Positions 48,156-59,541 of a DNA stretch of 64,000 nucleotides are shown one piece after another. The first letter of the stretch is position 1; every line of letters begins with the position of its first letter. Both the position numbers and the translations under genes were made by a program. The stretch is taken from the NCBI GenBank assembly GCA_026874595.1, contig CM049318.1:37471956-37535955 (forward strand). Reading direction: 5' to 3'. The stretch is from Sipunculus nudus (taxonomy: Eukaryota; Annelida; Sipuncula; Golfingiida; Sipunculidae). The notes beneath the pieces are model-generated. The model had not been told where the DNA came from and did no database searches. It was given only the letters and a program-made list of their open reading frames with translations.

Positions 48156-51100
48156 ATGCATCATGATTTGAACATTTACACATCTGTGTATATTTGTGTA
48201 TAACTAAACAAATGCTCATTCGTACTTACAGCATGTAAATGAAACAAACTGTATAAATAAAATATATCAATTAGAATATTATTTATTATTATATAATTAA
48301 TATTATATAAAATTATAATAATAAAGAAAACTGTTAACCTTTTGAATAAAATCAACGAACCTTGGTCACATTTATGATCCTTGTACCCAGGGAGACACGA
48401 GCAGTACCCATAGTACTGGGTGCAATTGAGGTTCTGACATCCCATGGAGCAGGTCTTTTGGCACATGTTTCCATAGAAACCTATCTTACATCCGTTGCAG
48501 TTCCCCGTGTGCTTGTGGCATCTCGAGTCTTTGCAGTTATCGCTGCATCTTATGTGACACTGATCTCCATACCAACCCGTATTACAGCGGGTACATTTAC
48601 CGTCTTCAGGTGCACATGGCCCATCACAGCCACGATGACACGTCTTACTACAGTTCTGTCCATAAAGACCATCGCTGCATCCTGTTGGAAAGAAATAGTT
48701 CAAGTAAAATATGGTACGTATGTATGAAATTCTTGCCTTTTACCTGAATCCCCCGATTTGGTATAATATCTTCCTTTATACATATAGATATTATTATCGC
48801 CCAACTACCTCCCTTCAATTTTGTTTCAATGACATGTCTATAGAACACTTAGCTCCGATGGGATTATCAATCCCCGTAGTAGAGAGAAAGGGAGAGAAAG
48901 AAAAGAGTGAGAAGAGAAAGAAAGAGAGAGAGCTTATTATTCTTTTAAATGATTCTGTGCCTGCTTTATAAAAAGAGTGGAAACAAGATAAAAAAATAAG
49001 AACAAGTTGTATAATAAAAGTGTAAAATTGAAGGATTTACTCCTCGTGGTATGTGAGAAATATCCTAAGGATATGGTTATCCGGTAAAATTCTATATTAG
49101 TATTAAAAGATTGTAAGGAAATATTTGTTAGAGTTGGATGAAAAATTATCACAACACAGACATTACTCAGCATGGATCTCTTTATAATGATCTAAATTCT
49201 TTCTCACTACTTCATTAGCCATAAGCATTTATTACATGTGAAAAATAACTGAATGCCAAACTGAATGGTGAAAAAAGATCACAGTCAATACAGAGGGAGC
49301 TCGTGATCCCAGTGGATACCAAATAGTTATAAATTCAGTGGAGTTTCAAGACTTTCAATGATTAATGAAAATAAACAGGATCAGCATTTCAAGGTTAGCT
49401 GCGCTTCAGCTTCTGAAGACCCGATACTTCACGTGATAGTGTAAGACATCAGACCTACCAACCAGCCCTCTTATCTATATTAGGAATGACCCATCAATCT
49501 GCGACTTCTATGGTAAAGAAACTGTCGTAGGTATCAGGGACGGAAGAGCCCTTCACTTATTCTCTAACGCCCGAATGGTTCAGACGTCGTCGAGGGCGGC
49601 AATTTGACATGTTAAAGGGCTGCACGTTAATCGACATAAGGGAAAATTCTTTGGTCGTAACCGCTCGATTGTTTCAGCTCTTTGACCATCACGCTTAACT
49701 TAAAGACTGGCAGTATATGATTTGGCTTAGTAATAACAACCATTCAAAATTCGGACAGAGCTTTCGAACAATTGGTAATTTAAAACTTAATGGCTGTGTT
49801 TTTTTATTTTATCTGTTGGGAAAACCTTACATTGGCGAGCGTGCCTGCACGTCTGCATTTTGGCATTTTTTTATTCTTCAAATTAAATAATTAAGTGCCA
49901 CAAACAATGAAGGTTAGTAAACAAAATTAAGAAGCATAAAGATGATGGAAGACCACCCATTGCAAAAGTAACGGACCATTTGGTGATTTAAAGATATGTC
50001 ATTTATCGCTGTGCTGTTTATTTTCAGTGTACGAAATATCTTACATTTGTTCAGTAAGTCATTCATTCCAGTTTCAAAGGCTATGATCTGCAAATTGGTA
50101 ATTGAAAATTTGGTTGGTTCCGTCAAGACATACCTTTGTTTTGCATTCATCCCACGTTGGGTTGAGTGTTCACTGAAAATTCTACCTTATCTTAAGCAAA
50201 ACAAGTTTGTTAGAAAGTAGATATATCAAAGAACTAGTAGTTAAAAATTTATGAAAAAAATAAAATTGTCTTTTTTCACGATACTAAGACTTAATACCTA
50301 AACCCTTTGCTGTTTTACAGTGAACCTTCTTTTATTAAATAACAATATGGTTGCATGTACTTGATTTCATTTCAAAGCTCACATATGTCGTTGCACTTAT
50401 TCACTTTCAGGCAGACTTTGAGTTTACAGCAGAATAAAATTCATTACATATCAAACGAAAAAGTTATGGTTGATCCAAATATATCGGTTTATTGAGATTT
50501 GTTTTTCTTTTGTAATTGTGTCAGTATTTAGATTGACCTTTTATTATGTTATTGCATTTTGTTTATATAACAAACAAAACAAAGTTGCTGACTTTGATTA
50601 CAGGTCGTCCCGGTGTATCCCGGCTTACAAAGACATGATCCATCTGCCTTGTTGCATTCGTTCTGGTTTTTGCAGTTTTCTGAACATCTGTTGACGCATC
50701 CATCTCCCCACCATCCTGAATAGCATTCTAAAGTAAACCAAATGAAGCATATTCAGTTGCATGAAAACTAGAGTCTGCTTGGTCAAATTGCCTTTGTATA
50801 ATCCAGCTCATTTCTCCTTTTTTTACACAAAATCTCAATTGTTGAAAATTATCATCTACATATGAAATTAATCACTCTTGAACAGGTACTATTAAAGCTA
50901 TTTGACGTGTTTAAACTTTTTTTGAAGGTTATCACAGAATGTGCAACAGGAAATATACAAATTAGGGCAGAGAAAAATCCAGACTCAAGTTAAACTACAT
51001 AACGCCGCATAATATTAGCTGTTATCGTTATGAAAAGTAGGACAGACCTTGTTCACATTTAAGACCGCGATATCCAGGTCGACAGGAACAGTGACCTTTG

Positions 51101-54100
51101 TCTTTTGTGCAATTTCCGTCTTTACATCCAGTCCCACACCTTTTATCGCATACGAAACCATGCAAGCCTTGAGGGCAGCTTTTACATCCACCATGGTACG
51201 GAAAACAGGTACCATTACAGCCAGGATGACAGGTTTCACGGCAGTCCTGTCCATAATAACCAGCTCTGCATACTGTTAATAAAGCAAAAAATAGGATATA
51301 TCATTTAGTTGAATGGTTCGATGGAATAACATGTTTCTTAAGGAGTCACGTGTGCGGAGCATGGCAAGTTTTAGGGGTAAATACTAAATGATAAACTCAC
51401 TTTTATCACATAAAGGTGGCTGCCATCCTGGTTTACAGGTACATTCCCCAGTGTCTCTGTCACATGGCAATGACAGACAACCACGCCCACAATTCCCTGT
51501 ACAATTCCGGCGATATCGATTTTCAAGGCATACACACGTACCGTCAACATTGTTACAGTCACCACGTAGACATCCGTTGCTGCACTCTTTGGTGCAGTTC
51601 GGTCCAAAGCGGGTCCTCGGGCAGACTGTAAAGAAAGCGAATTGATCCTGATATATGACCTGTAAACGATGGTGACATTAAAATTGTACACCTATTTTTG
51701 TTTATTTAAGGCATATAATTGTGTTAAGCTCATAGAGTAGTCAATACTACAGCGTATGAACAACACATTTTATACGAATGAACCTCAAACGAAAAACAAG
51801 TGACCCATGGGTCATGACGCACAGCTGACTGGGAAGAGATTCGCAAAAGGAAATTTTATCATCTGAATGGTAGTATATACCCATTCAACTGAAGCATCAA
51901 ACAGATTAACCAACAAGCCAAGATTGTGTCTGCATTTATATATATTTCAAATTAGAGAAAAATATGCGTAAACTTAAAAAAAATACAGGTGGCTCATCCA
52001 GTCTGCAGAAACTAATAAAAACACTTAATGGTCAATATACGTGCAAAGAATCATGGTGAATGCATTAGTTGTTCAGATACTTCAGCTTTTGTATCAAATT
52101 TTCCATTATTCTGAGGGATACTTCGGAGTCCTATAGCTTGAAGGATATGGGAAACAGAGACCTAATTTCAGGTTTCCACAGACACTTTTCATGGGCCTCC
52201 TTGCATGACAAGAATGAAGATTCTAGGTCCAGTTGTTACTATTTGTACCTTTTTGACAGAAAACCACATCTTAAAAGGTCTCAAAAATAGAGAAAAAAAT
52301 TCGTAAAAATTTGAAAAAATAGAGGTGGCGCAACCAGTCTGCAGAAACTGATGGAACACCTCATGATGAATATGTATGCGAAAAATCATGACCATCAGTG
52401 TTGTAGTTAAAGAGATACTGCAGTTTTTGTATCAAATTTTTCATTATTCTGGGGGGTATTTTGGAGCCATACAGCTTAAAGGATATGGGTAAAAGAGACC
52501 TAATTTCAGGTTTCCATGGAGACTTTTCATGGGTCTCCCTGTGTGTCAAGAATGAAGATTTTAGGTCCAGTTGTTATGATTTGTGCCCTGTTAACAGATG
52601 TTCATATCTTTAAAGGTCTCAAAAATAGAGAAAAAAATTCGTAAAAAAACCTGAACAAATACAGGTGGTGCCACCAGTCTGCAGAAACTGATGAAACATC
52701 TCATGATCAATATGTATGTCAAAAATCATGACCATCAGTGATGTAGTTGATGAGATATTGAAGTTTTTGTATGAAATTTTTTACTATTCTGGGGGGTACT
52801 TTGGAGCTCCATAGCTCAAAGGATATGGGTAACAGAGACCTAATTTCTGGTGTCCATGGAGACTTTTCATATGTCTCTTACTGAGTCAAGAACGAAGATT
52901 CTAGGTGCAGTCTTTACGATTTGTGCCCTGTTAACAGATGTTCACATTTTTACAGGTCTCAAAAATAGAGAAAAAATTCGTTAAGAATCGAAAAAACAGG
53001 TGGCGCCACCAGTCTGCAGGAACTGATGGAACATCTCATGATTAATATGTATGCCAAAAATCATGACCATCAGTGATGTAGTTAATGAGATATTGAAGTT
53101 TTCGTATGAAATTTTTGACTATTCTGGGGGGTACTTTGGGGCCCCATAGCTCAAAGGATATGGGTAACAGAGACCTAATTTCTGGTTTCCAAGGAGAATT
53201 TTCATGAACCTCTCAGAATTTCAAGTTACAAGTTTCTAGATCCAGCGGTTACGATTTGTGCCAGGTTAACGGACAGACGGACGGACAGACAGACGGACAG
53301 ACGGACGACGGACAAAGGGTGATCGCTATAGCTCAGATGACTTATAGTCAGCTGAGCTAAAAAACAAAACTCTGATGAACCATATGACAATGTACGTTTA
53401 ATACTGGAATGCATTTATTGAAGTTGTTCCTGTAATTATTATCAACCAAAAGCCCCCATGTACGACGAAAAAGACTCATTGATTTTTACATCAACATCTC
53501 GGGTCGGAGATGGTGGCGAATCAAGGATTTTGCTATAGAGGGGGCACAAGGTTTCGAAATGAATTAAATTCACCTCCCTCAGTGTCTTTCAAAAGAATTA
53601 TCAATTAAATTTCTCAATAAACAATTAATCATAGGGCAATCTTTAATATTCCGCATTAGTGAATTCAACATAAGGGTCATTCTACAGAAAACGACCCATT
53701 TCAGCAGGTACAACATCTGAAAAATAACTTCTTGTAATATTTATTTTATAGAGTCTCACATGGAGATAAAAAATATAAACTATATGAAATTAATTTCAGC
53801 AGAGCACTTTATTCAATGAAAAGATATAGTTTTGGCTAATTTAATATCCTATGTGTATCATCAATTTCAACACCGTTACAGACTTTAAGCAATGCTTGGA
53901 AATTATTATGAAAGATTGAGCTGGATATTTGCATGTCCATTCCATGGTCCCACATAATTAGTTTAGAAAAAAAGGCTCACCTGTACGATGTATCTTATTA
54001 TAAAAATATATTTTAACCCTGAAAATGCATATTTTTTAATTTTATGAGTTACGTTTAAATCCCGAAATAAAATACAACTGCAACACACAGAAGGTTTAAT

Positions 54101-55588
54101 GCAATAAATAAAAGGAAAAAAGAGCAATGTACCTCGGTAAATAAAAAATGCAGGAGATAAAAACATTTTCTATGATGTTTCAAGTCATTTTTTTCTTAAA
54201 ATGATGTCTATTTTCAAAATGTAACGGTGATGAAAAAGGATAACGGTGCTGAAGTACAATAAATGTAATCATTGGCAAAATTATTACTTAAAGCAAGCAG
54301 ACTTCTTTTATAATATGTTAAAGTTTAATATTTAAAAATACATAAAACAGTGATTGTTATAAAACTAAGAAATTCCTGAATAACAATGCCAGTTTGTAGA
54401 AATTAGATCTTTTATCCATCCTGTCACCTTTTTCTTTCAACAACGTTCATTGACATTCATCATCGTTAAAATGAAAAGTAACGGTGTTGATGCATAATGG
54501 TGTTGAAAAAAGATATTATATTTATTCAAAGAAACTTTATTACTCCTTCAACCTTTCTAGTAATCATTATATGTATGTGTTAACAGTGTGAGCTATATTC
54601 CAAAACTAAGAAAAGCAGAAATATTTCCATTATTTTTTAGAAAAATAGGTAACGGTGTTGAATAGCAATAAATATACGGATATTTTTATACAATTATACA
54701 AAATACATACCGATAATTATGGTTTTTTGGAGTCATTCTGTGACGATACTTCAACATAGGTGGGTTTTAAACAAGGAGTGATAGATCAACATCGTGTCAT
54801 GGCGATCAAATCGTCTTTATAACGGTGTTGAAAAAAAATCTGGGGACACACGTTTAATCGCAATAAAAGTGGAAAAATTAGAGGGATGTAAAGAAACTTG
54901 TGGAAGTTTTTAAGGAATGATTTTATTAAACATGAGGAGTAAAAAAAAATCCTAGGCCTATACCATTTTTAATAAAAATAAGAGGATAATCAGTTTTTTA
55001 TTATGACCTTGGGACAGGTACTTTTTAATGACCTTTGAACCATTAAGTATAGATTTGAAGCATTTAAGGTATTACTTCGCTAAACAAATTAGCTCAAATT
55101 AAGCAGAAAATATAAGATACTAAAATTAATTCCCGAAAGCACAATGATAGATGATATATATATGTACTATGGCACTGTGAATGCTAGGGACATGAAATTT
55201 CATGAATTGGGTCGTTTTCTGTAGAATGACTAAATAAATTTTATAAAGCATATCAAAATAAAATCTTAAAATTATGTGGGAAAAATGGGACAAAATATAA
55301 AGAAATCCTGAAAAAAAATGTGAAAGATAATCATTGAAAGTACTATTAAATATTTTACACCTTAATCACGTCACATAAGTTAAATAATCTCGGCACTTGT
55401 TGATAGCTGAACAGATGAGTGCTGATACGTGGCGTGCGCCGTAAAAAACACACGCCTCTTCTCTACTACGCTAAACCAAAGGCAACGCGGTCTGTCACTT
55501 GGTAAGGGCAACCTTTTCCCTAAGGCACCAGAAAAGGGTTACATTTATCGGGTGACAAGCACAACAACTATTACAGCCAGAATGACAG

Positions 55589-55641
<53 letters not shown>

Positions 55642-58600
55642 TATATATAAATATATATATTAAGCAAGCTTCACCGACTTTGATCTGCTTAAGATTTTAC
55701 TAAGTTAAATGTTACTTTTATAATGAATAAATATATTGCCAGCAAAAACAAATTTATGAAAAGGGAAAAAATACCAACAACCTTATATGAGTAAAGGTAA
55801 AAAAAAATAGGATAATAAGAATTATGCAACGCTCCAGATAATTCTGCGTTTTATATGTCTATATGTAGCGTTCATGTATACAATGACCTCTTTTTATCAT
55901 CCAAAACTATGGTTGCACCTTTTAAAGTTAAAGATCATATATGTCCTTTCATATATTCATTTTGAAGAAAACATTGTTAGAGTTACCGCAAAATCATTTC
56001 ACCACATACTAAACGAAACATTTATGGTTAAATCAGAAATTGCCTCGAAAGAAACGGCCACTTTTTTATGGTTCTATTGTTTCATTGTCTTTATTTGAGA
56101 CGTTTAAACCTCTTTTCTTTTCGTTTTATGACCTTTACGACCACTTATTCTGGTTCCAAAGGGTGACCTTTATTATGCGAACACTAAGCACAGAGCAAAT
56201 ATTGGCTGGGCAGGCCAATGCATTACATCACTAAGTAATAAAGGGCAGTATATGAAAATAATGAGCACAGATTGGAAGTGTGTTTAGTAATGACCCACCA
56301 GGCCAGAAAATTTTACGGCATGGTTTCATGACTAATTTTGTCAGTGTGTCTGTCCTTTTGTCAGTTTCGACTACTTGTTGTTTTTTTTGTCCATATAAAA
56401 CCACATCTGGTATAAGTGCAAGTTATCTGGAATCTGTATGTTATTTTTTAAAATATGCCAAAGATCAGTGTTACTTATAATTTCACAAGTTTATATATTC
56501 TTCATATTTTTGTCAAGAAAAAGTCACAGCACCATAAATTGTATCTCGGTATTTTCATCCCACCATGGCCATTTTTCATGAGTATAACTTTATCACATTC
56601 TGGTTACCTTGCTTAGGATTTTTTGGGTTTAAATGCTTGACATTTGAAAAGTTTGAGTTTTATTTTTATAACATTGTCATTCTTAAAGCTAGAACGGTCT
56701 AGATTGTTTTGCATCACGTAGCAGCTGCGGTACCTTGCAGTGTTACACAGTTGATTGAAAACTGTATATTTTTTAGATCTTCATTGTCTTTTCTTTAGCA
56801 AATAACATAAGTAACATATATGCATTCCAGGCTGTCCGTCAATGCGATGCACAGCATTATGCATAACAACAATATATTCAAAGTAATATTATATTTTTTG
56901 GTGTAAAATAGCACATTTGTGGCACGTTGCATAAATGACATATGTATATACATGTATGTCTATGTAGTAATATATTCAGTTCTTGTAATATTGCAACATA
57001 TTATGTCATGGTGCAACTGCGACTCTGTCGGCCAAATAAAATAAGGGGCCTAATTTTTCTAACTTGTCAGTTTTAAATCTAGAGAGGTCTATTTTTTGCT
57101 TATGGTGATATTAAATAGGTATTTCAGGAGTTTACTACACGTCTCGCAATATCTCACACAATATATTGTCAAACGAGATTTTGCGGGATTTCATTCATGA
57201 TGCCCTGGAGACACAATTATACAAATATCATTTTGAAAATATAATACGTAATGTCCTACACTGATATCTCAAATTTTGTTTACTCATTTTTTTTATATGG
57301 CCGCTAAGGAGCGCTGCACTTAAAACACTACCAAATATTAAGTTTTGTCCTGATCTCCTAAATTATAAACATTATCTACATAAACTATGCCTCATTTTGT
57401 TTCTCAATATCTTCTTCATAAGTTTTCTAGTCAATCATTATGTCGGATTTGTCATTGTGTCAGTATGTCTGTCTGTCTGTTTGTTATTGTCGGTCTTGTC
57501 TGCTTGCTTGTTCTGTTGTCTTTTATATGTCATTCTATATGCCGCAACTTCTCAGCAATAGCTCTGAAAGTCATACTGTCGATATAGGAAACCAATCATT
57601 TCTTCTGTCTGTACGTCTGTCTGTCATTTCAACTTCCGGAAAGCGAGCAACCTATGGTCGTCTAGTTTTTTTCTCCTTTTTTCGGTATTAATAAATAAAA
57701 TTGCTCGAAACGTATCATATAAATATATTGTCTTTTCATGTATATTTGGTCTGAAAACATGAGTAAAAGATTATACTGGATAACTACGTGTCAATCACAG
57801 TGCGCTTAAAAATTAAATACGTTCGATCAGAAGAGCTTTAATTTTGTAAGACCCTCAATTGTCAAAGCACACGTATGCGACATTCCGTGATATATATTGT
57901 TACGGGGTGACATAAAAGCGGACCGAACTGTCTCGATAGTGAAGCTGGCTTTGCTAGCGAAGCGGTTGGTAGGTCGGACTTGTGCCCCACCGACCTGGAC
58001 ATATGTATGGAATCATATGCGCCTTATGATTGGCAGATGAAAACTTATTTCCATGATGCATATGTAACAGTATCGGGGACAGGTTGATGTCGAGGCCATT
58101 GGCGGTAAAATAAAGATTAAGAGGTTCCAATGAGTTGAGCTTATAACTTTCAAATACACAAGACATTACTGGAGGTGCGGGCGGCCATGGTCACAGAACA
58201 TGTACAAAGTGCAATAGTTAACAAACAAAAATTCACGATTGATTAGTGTCCATCAAAGAATAAGGTTATGTAAGAAGGATAACTATAGAAATCGCAGGTT
58301 AAAAACGTTTGACTATAACCTGGTAAAACAGGCCTGTTTAACCTTCAATTGTTCCTGTTGTTTTAAGGATCAAAGATTCTATGAAAGATCATAGGTTATT
58401 CATACTGTATAACCTAAAAGGAATTGTGAGCTTTGAGCATGGACTGACCGCAAAATCGCCACACAGGTGCATAATTAACGTCTTTGATCGTCTACGAAGC
58501 CCAGCTGATGCTGTGTTCGTAACCGCCCGGAAATATGGTCATTACGAGTTTCCGAGTGGAAAATACCGTTTGAAACGTGATCCAAGTGGAACGTATCACT

Positions 58601-59499
58601 AGAAAACTGGGGTTTTGCGGATCATGTCGATCAGTCCCACTTAACGACCTTCGCCTTTATTCATTGCTTTTCGAGATGCAGGGAGCAAATACAGACACCA
58701 ATATTTGACTGGTTTACAAGAAAGTTTTAATTAACAAATAAAAATGAACAAATTAGACATGAAACATATTTTATTAATCAGTTTCTTTTTGGTCACTATA
58801 ACAACCTAGACATCTGGTCAGTAGATCTCTTGTAGGGTACCGAACGTTTGCAAGTCGTATGTACGACCTGCCATCTGGTAAATACCATATTTCCGAGCGG
58901 GAACGAACGCAGCATAAGCCTCCGACCCAAAGAGAGAGGTCATGACCCGTGACAGTGATCGGCCAAAAGTGTAACAGATACGTCATTATCCTCTCTCTTG
59001 GGCCTGTGTCAGAATAATGTGACCCGAATTCAGTATAAATATGTAACTTCACTGAAAGCTCGGCACAATGGGAACTCCATGAATACCTTCTTTTTGTTGC
59101 CGCTGCTATGAATAATAAGGATAAGTGACATATAAATGCTCAAGCTGAAAAAAGTAAGGTAAATTGAGTAAATCTAGCTCCGTTATAGTTATGGCGATAT
59201 TAATAATATTAAAGGACATTCAAGTAGTATAAGGAGTGCCAAAAGCAGACAATATAAATTGCAATTCTAACGTATTTCTAACGACAACGATTAGGGCAGC
59301 CGCTTTGGTGTCCGATAGCGGGGGTGATTTTAGTCATTGGGTGGACAAAAAGTGTCCGTTGTCCTAAATAGCTGGGTGTCCGCGAAATAGGGGTTATTAG
59401 AATAGTAAGACGCTCGGTCGGCCCAAAATGTGTCCGTTAGGCGAGTTGTCCGTCCCAGAGTGATGTCCGTAGCCTGGTGTTTCACTGTTTATATATATA

Positions 59500-59541
<42 letters not shown>

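Noticed and set aside
47844-48164. Minus-strand open frame joining an EGF module to a Tyr/Ile run
   Set aside because: The Tyr/Ile part is read from a (TA)n microsatellite in the intron; the exon begins at the acceptor at 48019.
57898-58180. TGTTACGGGGTGACA start resembling an LTR end
   Set aside because: No matching LTR end, primer-binding site or polyprotein was found nearby.
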